64,000 nucleotides of DNA from Nocardiopsis_B mangrovi (GTDB lineage: Bacteria > Actinomycetota > Actinomycetes > Streptosporangiales > Streptosporangiaceae): contig NZ_JBHSFQ010000027.1 in NCBI RefSeq assembly GCF_042653925.1, forward strand, positions 1 through 64,000, read 5' to 3'. The notes under the pieces are model-generated. The model saw only the letters and a program-made list of their open reading frames with translations. It was not told the DNA's origin and made no database searches. The position numbers and the translations under genes are program-made. Shown one piece after another: positions 24,075-32,824 of the stretch. Positions within the stretch are counted from its first letter, which is position 1; every line of letters begins with the position of its first letter.

Positions 24075-26510
24075 CTAGCCGCCGATCCCGTGCCGGCCCG
24101 CCCATTCCGCGAGCTGGGTGCGCGAGGTGATCAGGAGCTTGCGGAAGATGTTGGCGATGTGCCGTGCGGCGGTGGCCTGGCTGATCGTGAGGTGCTCGGC
24201 GATCTGCCGGTTGGACATGCCCTCGCCCACGAGCGCGGCGATCTCCTTCTCGCGCGGGGTGAGCAACGACGGCAGCGCGCGGCGCGGCGTGGGGAAGTCC
24301 AGCGCCCGTTCCACGGCCTGCTCCGGCGCGATCATCCGCCACGCCCGCCACGACTTCTCCGCGGCGTCGCTCGTGAGGTCCTGGCGGGCGGCGTCGTAGA
24401 GGCGGGTGGCGTGCGGCGCGGGCTGGCCCAGGGCGGTGTAGAGCTGCGCGGCGACACCGGCGAGCGAGGCGGCGCGTTCGGGCTGCTCTTCGGCCAGCGC
24501 CAGCTCGGCCAGGGCCTCCATCGACCGGGCGACCGCCCCCCGGCGCCCCGACGTCACGCCGGCGCGCAGGCAGCCGGAGAAGCGGCGGCGGGCGCCGGAG
24601 ATGTCGCCGCGCGCGAGGTCCAGGTAGCCGAGGGCGGCGGTGCACCGGGCGGTCTCGGGGGCGACGCCCATCTCGGCGAAGATGCGCAGCGCCTCGTCCA
24701 GCCGGCGCCCGGCGCCTTCGAGGTCGCCGAGCTGTGTGGCGAGCCGTCCCAGGCCGTTCAGGCAGCGCGCCACGCACCAGCGGTCGCCCACCTCCTCGGC
24801 CACCTCGGCGCTGCGGGTCAGGTACGCCGCCGCCGCGGCGGTGTCGCCGCGCCGGCCGGCCAGCCGGCCCAGCGTGCCCAGGGCGCCCACCGCGGAGAGG
24901 TGGTCGCGTGCGGCGCCGGCGGCGACGAGGGCGCGGCGCGCGTGCTCCTCGCAGTCGGCCCCTTCGCCGGCGCGCAGCGCGGCGGCGGCCAGGGCGCTCA
25001 GCGCGATCGCCTCCGCCGCGGAGTCACCGCAGGCCCGCGCCATGGCCAGGGCCGAGCGGGCCAGCGCCGCCGCCGTGCCAGCCCCCTCGATGTCCAGGCA
25101 CAGTTCGGCGTGGACGGCCAGCGCGCGGGCCCGGACCGGGTCGAGCGAGGACGGCGGCGCCATGGCCAGCAGCCGCCGCAGATAGCTGCTGCCGTCGGTG
25201 AACAGCCCGCGGACGAACCAGTAGGGCCGCAGCGCCACGCACAGGCGCAGCCCCTCCTCGGCGCGGCCCTGCTCCAGCGCCCAATCCAGCAGGCGGGCGG
25301 TGTCCTCGCGCTGGTGGTCCAGCCGGCGCAGGTAGCGCAGCCGCTCCTCCCACGGCAGCGTCCCCGCCGCCGCGGCCATGTCCTCGGCGGACGCCACGAG
25401 GGCGTCCAGGCAGCGCCGCCAGGCGGTCTCCTCCTCGCCCGCCGCCGACAGCCGCTCGGCGGCGAAGGCGCGCACGGAGTCGGGCAGCCGGTAGTGGGCG
25501 GTGCCGTCGACCTCGGTGTCGAGCACGATCAGCGACTTGTCCAGCAGGGAGGAGACCAGCTCCAGCACCTCTCCCGGACGGATGCCGTCGTGCCCGCATA
25601 CGGTCTCGGCCTGCTCCAGGTTCCACGTGCCGAAGACGGTGAGCCGGCGCAGCAGCACCTGCTCGGGGTGGGTGAGCAGGTCGTGGCTCCACTCCAGCAC
25701 GGCCCGCAGGGTGCGCTGGCGCGGCGGCAGCTCGTTGCCGGCCGTCACCAGCAGCAGGAACCGGTCGTCGAGCCTGCGCAGGATCTGCTGTACCGACAGC
25801 ACCCGCGCGCGGGCCGCGGCGAGCTCGATGGCCAGGGGGACGCCGTCGAGCATGCGGCAGATCTCCGCGATGTCGGCCGCGTTCTCGGCGGTGATCTCCA
25901 GGCCCGGCCGGGCCGCCTGCGCCCGCACCGTGAACAGCCGCACCGCCTCGAAGCGCAGCGCCTGCTCGGGGGTGACCGGGTAGAGCGTCGCGGCGGAGGA
26001 GCGGCCGCCGCCCGGGGGCGGCGGAAGGGAGAGCGGGGGGATCCGCCACACGGTCTCACCGGGGACCCGCAGCGGCTGCCGGCTGGTCGCCAGGATCCGC
26101 ACGCCGGGGCACGAGGTCAGCAGACTCCGGCACAGATCGGCCAGCGGCCCCACCGCGCGCTCGCACGTGTCGAGCAGCAGCAGGACCTGCTGGGGGCGCA
26201 GCGCCGCGACGACGGCCTCGGCCGGGGGCTTCTCGCCGTGCTCCAGAACCCTCAGCGCACGCGCCACGGCGCGCACGACCTGGTCGGGGGAGGACGCCTC
26301 GCTGAGGTCGACGAACCGGAGGCCGTCGGGGAAGTCCGGGAGGACGCGCTCGGCGACGCGGAGGGCCAGCCGGGTCTTGCCCATGCCGCCCGTTCCGGTC
26401 AGCGTCACCATGCGGGTGCCGCCGACGATCCGGCAGAGGTCGATGACGTCGCGTTCACGGCCGATGAAGTCGTCAGCGGGCAGGGGCGGATTCTGGCGAG
26501 GATCTGGCAT
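24075..26510 (-). CDS. STAND-type ATPase regulator with C-terminal LuxR HTH (paralogue 2)
   Basis: 811 residues with the same plan as paralogue 1: DDFIGRERD, Walker A GTGGMGKT near residue 43, Walker B VLLLLDTCE, GVPLAIELAAARA, a long alpha-helical TPR-like middle and the LuxR helix-turn-helix (LTPREKEIAALVGEGMSNRQIAEHL...RHIANIFRKL). The conserved spacing and the identical DNA-recognition frame (NRxIxExL, ARHIANI) suggest overlapping DNA targets. Differences concentrate in the ATPase lid and TPR region, as expected if the two sense different ligands. ATG 26510 and GTG 26522 are both possible starts; neither has a strong Shine-Dalgarno site. Confidence 0.85.
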   Translation of the reverse strand: MPDPRQNPPLPADDFIGRERDVIDLCRIVGGTRMVTLTGTGGMGKTRLALRVAERVLPDFPDGLRFVDLSEASSPDQVVRAVARALRVLEHGEKPPAEAVVAALRPQQVLLLLDTCERAVGPLADLCRSLLTSCPGVRILATSRQPLRVPGETVWRIPPLSLPPPPGGGRSSAATLYPVTPEQALRFEAVRLFTVRAQAARPGLEITAENAADIAEICRMLDGVPLAIELAAARARVLSVQQILRRLDDRFLLLVTAGNELPPRQRTLRAVLEWSHDLLTHPEQVLLRRLTVFGTWNLEQAETVCGHDGIRPGEVLELVSSLLDKSLIVLDTEVDGTAHYRLPDSVRAFAAERLSAAGEEETAWRRCLDALVASAEDMAAAAGTLPWEERLRYLRRLDHQREDTARLLDWALEQGRAEEGLRLCVALRPYWFVRGLFTDGSSYLRRLLAMAPPSSLDPVRARALAVHAELCLDIEGAGTAAALARSALAMARACGDSAAEAIALSALAAAALRAGEGADCEEHARRALVAAGAARDHLSAVGALGTLGRLAGRRGDTAAAAAYLTRSAEVAEEVGDRWCVARCLNGLGRLATQLGDLEGAGRRLDEALRIFAEMGVAPETARCTAALGYLDLARGDISGARRRFSGCLRAGVTSGRRGAVARSMEALAELALAEEQPERAASLAGVAAQLYTALGQPAPHATRLYDAARQDLTSDAAEKSWRAWRMIAPEQAVERALDFPTPRRALPSLLTPREKEIAALVGEGMSNRQIAEHLTISQATAARHIANIFRKLLITSRTQLAEWAGRHGIGG

Positions 26511-26754
26511 GGCCTCGTTCACTGGGCAACCGCGTCGGGAGCCGCTCGGACGCGCCGACGGGGGCGTGTCGGCACGGACGTGAGCCCTGCAAGAAGTGTT
26601 CCACGTGGGACGGGCCGTGTCTTCGAAATGGCCGGTCCCGGCTAACCGCGGGCACCGACCTGCGACGACCCCCGCGGACGCCGAGCACGGCCGCGGGAAT
26701 CGCCGGCGGCATCGGCCGCGGCCCGGCGGGCCGCCGCCCGGAACCGGCCGGGGG

Positions 26755-26782
26755 GCGGCACGGGGCCGCGGCTCCGTGCCGC
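26755..26782. terminator. Terminator of hisS
   Basis: A 13-bp stem with one G-T wobble (GCGGCACGGGGCC with GGCTCCGTGCCGC) and a 2-base loop, beginning 6 bases beyond the hisS stop at 26788 on the minus strand. Confidence 0.75.
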
Positions 26783-26787
26783 AGGGC

Positions 26788-28107
26788 TCAGGGGCGGGCC
26801 CAGGACGCGGGGTCGGCCTCGGTCTGCTCGCCGGTGGCGAGGTCCTTCACCTCGTGCGGGCGGCCGTCCTCGAAAGGCGGGAACCACACGAAGGGGATGC
26901 CCTTGCGCGACGCGTACTGGATCTGCTTGCCGACCTTGGCGGCCTGGTGGAAGACCTCGGTGTTGAATCCGCGCCCGCGCAGCCGCGCCGCGGTGCGCAG
27001 CGCTTCGTCGCGCCGGTCGGCGGCCGGGACCACGACCATGACGTCGGTGGGGCAGGTGCGCCCCGCGCCGATCCGGCCCTCGGCCACGAGCTTGGCGAAG
27101 ATCCGGGTCAACCCGATGGAGATGCCCACCCCCGGCAGGCTGCGCCGGATGAACTGGCCGGCCAGGTTCTCGTACCGCCCGCCCGCGCAGATGCTGCCGT
27201 AGCCGGGGTCGTCGTCGAAGGTCGCCTCGTAGACCGTGCCGGTGTAGTAGTCGAGGCCGCGGGCGATCGACAGGTCGGCCACCACGCTGCCGCGCGGCAG
27301 GTCGGCCAGGGAGCCGAGGACGAAGCCGAGCTCGTCGAGCCCTTCGTCGAGCAGCGCGGAGGACACCCCGAGCCGCTTGACGTCGTCGACCACCGAGGTG
27401 TCGGTGCCCTTGACGCGCGCCAGCTCCAGGCACGCCGCGGCCTGGTCGCCGGTCAGCCCGGCCGGACCGGTCAGGATCTCGCGCACGCCGTCGTCGCCGA
27501 TCTTGTGCAGCTTGTCGACGGCGCGGATCACGGCGAGCGGGTCGGCGATGCCCAGGCCCTCGTAGAAGCCCTGGAGGACCTTGCGGTTGTTGATGTTGAT
27601 CGTCCACGCGGGCAGGGGCAGGCCCGACAGCACCTCGTGCACGATCCGCGGCAGTTCGGCGTCGAAGTGCAGCGGCACCTGGTCGACGTTGATGACGTCG
27701 ATGTCGCACTGGGTGAACTCGCGGAACCGGCCCTCCTGCGGGCGCTCGCCCCGCCACACGCGCTGGATCTGGTAGCGCTTGAACGGGAACGTGAGGTCGT
27801 TGAAGTGCTGCGCCACGTAGCGCGCGAACGGGACCGTGAGGTCGAAGTGCAGCCCGAGCCGGGCGTCGGAGTCGTCGGCGGCGTCGGCCTGCAACCGGTG
27901 CAGCGTGTAGACCTCCTGGGAGGTCTCGCCCTTGGCCATCAGCACGTCGAGGTTCTCGACCGACGGGGTCTCGACCGACGCGAAACCGTAGCGTTCGAAG
28001 CCCGCGCGGATATGGTCCAGCCAGCGCAGCTCCACGGACCGGATCTCCGGCAGCCATTCGGGGAAGCCGCTGATGGGTGTGGGGCGGACCACGCGCTGAT
28101 CGGACAT
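26788..28107 (-). CDS. hisS: Histidyl-tRNA synthetase
   Basis: 439 residues, class II aminoacyl-tRNA synthetase that charges tRNA-His. Motif 2 is visible as RYQIQRVWRGERPQEGRFREFTQ-type sequence near residue 120. The histidine-specific loops are FDLTVPFARYVAQ (HisA-like) and ARGLDYYTGTVYE (HisB). The C-terminal anticodon-binding domain begins at CPTDVMVVVP. ATG 28107 with AAGGAG upstream is chosen over the longer frame, whose extra 17 residues have no family counterpart. The usual actinobacterial neighbours (relA side, metallo-beta-lactamase) are not adjacent. Given the PTPISGFPEWLPE opening, it may be the longer hisS form of some actinobacteria rather than the canonical copy, so a second hisS could exist elsewhere. 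Confidence 0.93.
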   Translation of the reverse strand: MSDQRVVRPTPISGFPEWLPEIRSVELRWLDHIRAGFERYGFASVETPSVENLDVLMAKGETSQEVYTLHRLQADAADDSDARLGLHFDLTVPFARYVAQHFNDLTFPFKRYQIQRVWRGERPQEGRFREFTQCDIDVINVDQVPLHFDAELPRIVHEVLSGLPLPAWTININNRKVLQGFYEGLGIADPLAVIRAVDKLHKIGDDGVREILTGPAGLTGDQAAACLELARVKGTDTSVVDDVKRLGVSSALLDEGLDELGFVLGSLADLPRGSVVADLSIARGLDYYTGTVYEATFDDDPGYGSICAGGRYENLAGQFIRRSLPGVGISIGLTRIFAKLVAEGRIGAGRTCPTDVMVVVPAADRRDEALRTAARLRGRGFNTEVFHQAAKVGKQIQYASRKGIPFVWFPPFEDGRPHEVKDLATGEQTEADPASWARP

Positions 28108-28934
28108 GGGTTCGGCAGGCTCCTTACGGCCGCTGCGAATTCGCTGGATGCAGCTCAATGGTAGGCCCTCGGGCGGCCGGGCCTGGAACGACGTGGAGGC
28201 CGCCGGCCGGCGGAGTGCGCCGCCGCCGCGGGGCGCGGCCCGGGGCCGGAGCGGGGGGAGGGGCCGCGGTCGGCATGGCCGGAACCGGCCACCCCAGGGG
28301 AGCCGGGAGAGAGCGGCGGCGTCCCGGGCCTCCGGGCGAGCCCGCCGGCTGCCTTGGCAGGCGGTCGGCGAGCCGGGCGGCCCCGACCGCGATCCGGGGA
28401 GGCGCCTCCGGCGGGCGCCGCGGACGTGGACGCCACCACCGGCCCACGTGGACGGTACGCGGGCCGGTGGGGCCGTCGAGCACTGCGGAGCATCGACCGA
28501 TGCGAACCGGCGTTGCCATGGCTGGCCACGTCGGCGAGCGGCCCCACGCTCTGCGTGCCTGCGGGGACCGGCGCACCGTGCCGCCGACCGCGACTCGTGC
28601 CAGGAGCGCGATCACGGCAACGGCGTTAGGGTCCCCGACTTCAAGGTAAACCGCCGGACGGGACACGCCCAGTATTCCCGGCGGCCGAAATGGGCCGCTC
28701 ACAATGTCGTAAAGCGCGGCGGGTGCGGCGGCGTGCCACATGCGTCCGCGTCTCGGCCGCCCGGACGGGGGGCGGGGCCGGCCGGCCGCGGGACCGCGGC
28801 CCGAGGGGGCCGCCGCGCCTCCCACCGGGGCGAACGCGCTGATGCGGGCGCATCCGCCGGCACGCGTGCCCGCCCCGTGTGGGGCCATCCCCGGCCCGCG
28901 GGTAGAAGTTATGCGAGCCCGCTATCGTCGACCC
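28108..28934. other. Large divergent intergenic region
   Basis: 827 bases between hisS (minus) and the PucR regulator (plus). It is very GC-rich with no supported gene: open frames exist on both strands but with Arg/Pro/Gly-dominated translations and no ribosome-binding sites. I see no T-box or other known leader. A leaderless promoter for the regulator is at the right end. Confidence 0.5.
28923..28928 (+). promoter_or_regulatory. Leaderless -10 element of the PucR gene
   Basis: TATCGT followed by six bases and the ATG at 28935, with no Shine-Dalgarno site. Transcription probably starts at the A of the start codon. Confidence 0.55.
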
Positions 28935-30746
28935 ATGGGTAACGTTGCCAACGATCCGGCCGGAACTGGACAGGATCTGCCGAGCCCCGGGCGGGTGCGC
29001 TCGGCCAGCACGTTGGCGCGGGGGCTCACCGTCGCCGACGCCCTGAGCCTGTCGAGCCTGCACGGCGCCGACGTCCTCGCCGGAGCAGACGGCCTCGACC
29101 GCGTCATCCGGCGGCTCAACGTCATGGAGGTCCTCGACGTCCTGCCGTGGGTCAAACCGCACGAGCTGCTGCTGACCAGCGACCGCCCGCTCAGCGCCGG
29201 CCCCGATGACCTGGTGCGCCTGGTCCGCGACCTGGACGACCGCGGCCTCGCGGCGGTCGCCATCGCGCCGGGCCGCCACGCCGACGCCCTGCCCGGCGAG
29301 GCGCTGCGGGCAGCGGACGAGCTGGGGCTGCCCCTGGTGCGGCTCGGCCGCGCCGTGGCCTTCGACGACATCCTCAACCGGTTGCTCACCGACATCCTCA
29401 ACCGGCAGACCGCCACCCTGGCGCGCGCCGAAGAGGTGCACCGGGTCCTCGTGGGCGTCATCCTGGCGGGCGGCGGGCTGGCGGCCATCACCGGCAAGCT
29501 CCCCGACCTGCTCGACGGCAGCGTCATGGTGACCACGCCCGACGGCCGTGTACTCGCCCGCTCCGGGATGGACGCCGCCGTCCTGAAGGATCCCCGCTTC
29601 TTCGACGTCGCGGGCGGCCGGTTCCACGTGGAGAACTTCAAGCACGGCATCCGCGCGCTCGACGACGAGGGCGCCCGTGTCGTGCAGGTGCCGATCCTCG
29701 CCGGCACCCTCGACCACGGCAGGGTCGTGCTGATCACCCGAGACCGCCCGGTCCACCCCACCGACGTCCACCTGCTGGAGCGGGCCGCGGCCACCGCGGC
29801 CCTGGTCATCACCAGGGACCTGGCCGTCGCCGCGGTCGAAGGCAAGTACCAGGGCGACTTCCTCCGCGACGTGCTCGCCGGGAAGGCCGGCGACCCCCAG
29901 CACGTGGCCCGCCACTGCGCCACGCTGGGCTGGGATTTCGATCGCCCGCTGGTGGTGATCGTCGCCGAGATGGACCCCGACTCCGGGACCGTCCCGCCCG
30001 CGGCCGGCGAGCTGCGGCCCGCCCACGAGCGCTTCGCCGGCGCCTGGAACCTGGTGGTGCGCGAGCGCGACCCCCAGGCCGCCGTCGCCGGCTACAGCCA
30101 GGAGGTGGTGGTCGTGATGGGTGCCGAGGGCACCCCGGCCGGCGCCGACGGGGCCGGTTCCCGGCCGGCCGGCGCGGGTGCCTCCGGGGCAGCGCCGGGT
30201 CCGCCCGCGGCGAGCGGTGCCGGGCGGACCGGGGCGCGCCCGGGCCGCATGGTGCGCCACCTCATCGCCCAGGTCTCCGGGGACGGCGGGGGCGGGCGCC
30301 GCTCCTTCGCCACAGGGGTGAGCCGTGTGGTCACCCGGCCGGAGGACATCCCCGCGGCCTACGACCAGGCGCGCCAGGCGGCACGCGTGGGCCGGCGGAT
30401 GCACGGCACCGGGTCGGTGGCGGAGTTCGACGACCTGGGTGTCTACCGGCTGCTCAGCCAGATCCCCGACAGCTCGGAGCTACGCTCGTTCACGGACGAG
30501 ACCCTGGGCCCGCTGGCGGTCACCGGCGACCCCGACACCGACGACCTCCGCGCCACGCTGGAGGCCCTGCTCGACAACAACCTCAACGTCGCCGAGACCG
30601 CCCGGATCCTGCACTTCCACTACAACACCCTGCGCTACCGGATCGGCAAGCTCGAACGCCTCCTGGGCCCCTTCACCACAGACCCCCACCTGCGCCTGGA
30701 CCTGATGGTCGCCCTGAGGGTCATCCGCATGCGGGGGATGCGGTGA
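28935..30746 (+). CDS. PucR family transcriptional regulator
   Basis: 603 residues. The N-terminal PucR domain (about residues 20-150) starts GLTVADALSLSSLHGADVLAG, with LNVMEVLDVLPWVKPHELLLT characteristic of the family. A GAF-like/CdaR middle domain follows. The C-terminal HTH_30 is intact (LLDNNLNVAETARILHFHY, then NTLRYRIGKLE). A Pro/Gly/Ala-rich insert of about 40 residues (around 398-440) interrupts the CdaR/GGDEF-like region and is probably disordered. PucR proteins commonly activate purine or pyrimidine catabolism. The NCS2 permease and molybdenum hydroxylase operon 3 kb downstream is the natural candidate target, although the intervening toxin locus lies on the other strand. Confidence 0.88.
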   Translation: MGNVANDPAGTGQDLPSPGRVRSASTLARGLTVADALSLSSLHGADVLAGADGLDRVIRRLNVMEVLDVLPWVKPHELLLTSDRPLSAGPDDLVRLVRDLDDRGLAAVAIAPGRHADALPGEALRAADELGLPLVRLGRAVAFDDILNRLLTDILNRQTATLARAEEVHRVLVGVILAGGGLAAITGKLPDLLDGSVMVTTPDGRVLARSGMDAAVLKDPRFFDVAGGRFHVENFKHGIRALDDEGARVVQVPILAGTLDHGRVVLITRDRPVHPTDVHLLERAAATAALVITRDLAVAAVEGKYQGDFLRDVLAGKAGDPQHVARHCATLGWDFDRPLVVIVAEMDPDSGTVPPAAGELRPAHERFAGAWNLVVRERDPQAAVAGYSQEVVVVMGAEGTPAGADGAGSRPAGAGASGAAPGPPAASGAGRTGARPGRMVRHLIAQVSGDGGGGRRSFATGVSRVVTRPEDIPAAYDQARQAARVGRRMHGTGSVAEFDDLGVYRLLSQIPDSSELRSFTDETLGPLAVTGDPDTDDLRATLEALLDNNLNVAETARILHFHYNTLRYRIGKLERLLGPFTTDPHLRLDLMVALRVIRMRGMR

Positions 30747-30781
30747 GGACGAACGGGTATCCGCCGCCGTCCCGGCCGGGC

Positions 30782-31282
30782 TCAGCGGCGCTCGAACCGT
30801 GTGATCGAGGACCAGGCACCGAACTCGGGCCGGGGCTCCCAATTGGAGTCGACGGGAACGTCGGAATACTCCTCGGTGATCTTCTCGTTCTTCGGCTTGT
30901 CGATCAGGATCCGCTTCATATAGCCGTCGGGGCGGATCCTGACCTCCTCAACCCGCGCGGCGTCGGACAACAGCAGCCCGGGCGTGTCGTCGGCATAGGT
31001 CCGCAGGAAGACACGGTGGAGGAAGAGCCGGCCCTCGCGCTCGTCGAATATGTACTTCGCGGTTTCGCGGCCGTATGCGTCCAAGAAGGTCGTGCTCCAG
31101 TAGGACTTCTTGCCAACGACCGTCACCAAGGCAGGGTAGGTGCGGTCGGGAAGAGGCACGATCGCGGTGTACTCCTCGCCGGCGGCATCGCTCTCCCGGG
31201 CCTCGTCCTCGGTGATCGGACTGCCCGGCCTGGCCCGGCGGGAGTTCCACCGGTGGCAGTAGGTGACCTCAGCGGACGCCAT
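30782..31282 (-). CDS. Candidate immunity protein for the pilin-headed toxin
   Basis: 166 residues, no signal peptide and no transmembrane segment, predicted cytoplasmic alpha/beta protein with mixed charge. I do not recognise a named family. It lies 20 bases downstream of the toxin stop on the same strand and has a strong ribosome-binding site (AAGGAGG, about 9 bases before ATG 31282), so it is made at least as well as the toxin. A small soluble gene directly behind a polymorphic toxin is the classical place for the immunity gene. Motifs worth using in a search are TVVGKKSYWSTTFLDAYG and EPRPEFGAWSSITRFE. Base composition is a little lower in GC than the flanking genes. The immunity role is inferred from position only. 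Confidence 0.6.
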   Translation of the reverse strand: MASAEVTYCHRWNSRRARPGSPITEDEARESDAAGEEYTAIVPLPDRTYPALVTVVGKKSYWSTTFLDAYGRETAKYIFDEREGRLFLHRVFLRTYADDTPGLLLSDAARVEEVRIRPDGYMKRILIDKPKNEKITEEYSDVPVDSNWEPRPEFGAWSSITRFERR

Positions 31283-31302
31283 TGCGTTCCCGCCTCCTTG
31301 CT

Positions 31303-32784
31303 TCAGTCGCCGTCCTCGGGTTCCGGGGGGTCCCAGACCCGGCCGTTCTCGTCGCGGATGATGATGTTCAGGCGTTCGGCCTCGCGCAGAACGGAGTCCG
31401 GCACCGCGTTGGTCTGCGCCGGGACCTCCAAGTACATCTGGCCTTCCAGCCCTTCCCCGACCGCGTCGTCGCCGAGATCGCGCCGGTTGCTCGGGGTGTC
31501 CGCGATCTCCGTGCCGGGGCCGTAGTGGTTGGAGAGTTCGCGCAGATAGCCGATGGCCGTGCCCTCCTGCACCTCGGAGAGCTGAGTGTACTTCCTGGAG
31601 ACGATCTCCTCACCAGGGATGTAGGAGTCGACGCGCTGGTACTGATTGCCCGCTGTGCGCTCGCCCACGTGGACCTCGTTGGCCCCACCGCGCGCGGTGT
31701 AGTAGGGCTCCCGGTCGCTGTTGAACTGGTTCCCCGCGTCACGGAGTTCCCGCAGCCACTCGGGGCAGCTGCTCTCCCGGGTCTCTCCGTCGGACGCGGG
31801 CTCCAGCCCGCCGGCGGTGCCGGCGCCCTCGAAGGCCGGCCGGATCTCGGCGCCCCGGACGAAGTTGGAGCCGACCGGGCACGCGTCGGCGAAGTCATCG
31901 GGGTCGGAGTTCTCGTTCTCCGTTGTGCGATCGGGAGCGTCGGTCTCGTTCTCGTCCTGCTCGTTGCGGTCACCGTCACCGTCGCCGTCGTCGCCGCCGC
32001 GGTCGTCGCCGTTTCCGTCGGCGATGTCGGCGATGCGCTCGCCCTTCTTCACCCAGCCCACGAAAGGAATGAAGGCGACCGCGTTCTCCACGACCGCCTG
32101 GGAGCCGGCCTCCCAGTAGTTGCCGTTGGCCCAGTTCTCCTGCACGGTCTCGCTGAACAGGACGTCGCCGACCCAGCCGACGGGGTCCGAGGTGACCTGG
32201 TCCCAGGTGCCCGAGAGGCCATCGGTGAAGCTGCCCCAGGTGTCGGAGGCCCACTGACCGGGGTCGTCCCAGAGGCGTTCGGCGTTGTCGACCAGGCCGT
32301 TCCAACCGTCGACGGCGCCGTCCCAGGCGTCGGTGCCGGCGTTGGCGATACCGGAGCCGATGTCGGAGAAGGTGTCGCCCACCGAGCCCCAGAAACCGCC
32401 GCCACCGTCGTCGCCGTCGTCGCCTTCGGTTCCGCCGCCGTCGCCTTCGTCGCCGCCGGCCGCCTCGTCGTCCCCGTCGCCTTCGTCGCCCTCGGGCTCC
32501 TCAGCGGGCGGGCCGCCTTCGGTACCGCCGCCGTCGCCCTCTTCGGAGGCCGGGACGACGCGCTCGCCCGGGTCGCCGCCGTCCCCGTCCCCCGTCCCTT
32601 CACCGTCGCCGCCTCCCGCGGTGCCGTCCCCGACGGAGTCGACGGCGGAGGCGATGAACTCCTGGACGCGGCCGGAGGTACCGCCGGCGATGACGGCGGC
32701 GGTTATGGCGGCGACGAGGAGGATGACGGCGCCGTATTCGGTGAAGCCGGCGCCGCGTTCGGGGTCGTGGATGCGTCGGAGCAT
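31303..32784 (-). CDS. Polymorphic toxin with Flp-type prepilin N-terminus
   Basis: 493 residues in five parts. (1) Residues 1-36 look like an Flp/Tad pilin: ERG at 9-11, then AGFTEYGAV, which puts Glu at +5 and Tyr at +6 after cleavage behind Gly11, then a hydrophobic helix to Gly35. (2) Residues 51-130 are a Gly/Asp/Glu-rich, probably calcium- or polymer-like flexible linker. (3) Residues 130-256 are a Trp-rich segment (FWGSVGDTF, DAWDGAVDGW, DDPGQWASDTW) ending in AFIPFVGWVKKGERI, as in pre-toxin regions. (4) Residues 257-298 are a second acidic linker. (5) Residues 340-493 are a compact domain with YYTARGG, VDSYIPGEEIVSRKYTQL, LEVPAQ and IIIRDENGRVW. I recognise this as a C-terminal domain of polymorphic toxins, possibly of REase fold (D..E..K.Q spacing). 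ATG 32784 has GAGG eight bases upstream. Confidence 0.75.
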   Translation of the reverse strand: MLRRIHDPERGAGFTEYGAVILLVAAITAAVIAGGTSGRVQEFIASAVDSVGDGTAGGGDGEGTGDGDGGDPGERVVPASEEGDGGGTEGGPPAEEPEGDEGDGDDEAAGGDEGDGGGTEGDDGDDGGGGFWGSVGDTFSDIGSGIANAGTDAWDGAVDGWNGLVDNAERLWDDPGQWASDTWGSFTDGLSGTWDQVTSDPVGWVGDVLFSETVQENWANGNYWEAGSQAVVENAVAFIPFVGWVKKGERIADIADGNGDDRGGDDGDGDGDRNEQDENETDAPDRTTENENSDPDDFADACPVGSNFVRGAEIRPAFEGAGTAGGLEPASDGETRESSCPEWLRELRDAGNQFNSDREPYYTARGGANEVHVGERTAGNQYQRVDSYIPGEEIVSRKYTQLSEVQEGTAIGYLRELSNHYGPGTEIADTPSNRRDLGDDAVGEGLEGQMYLEVPAQTNAVPDSVLREAERLNIIIRDENGRVWDPPEPEDGD

Positions 32785-32824
32785 GGGGGGTACCTCGGTC
32801 CTGCCCCGTGAGGGGTGGCGGGTG

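Noticed and set aside
26597..26612. parS-like TGTTCCACGTGGGACG before the second LuxR regulator
   Set aside because: It matches the parS consensus at only 12 of 16 positions and is not fully symmetric; likely chance.
28108..28934. T-box or other riboswitch leader of hisS
   Set aside because: No T-box sequence, specifier-loop arrangement or terminator/antiterminator pair is recognisable.
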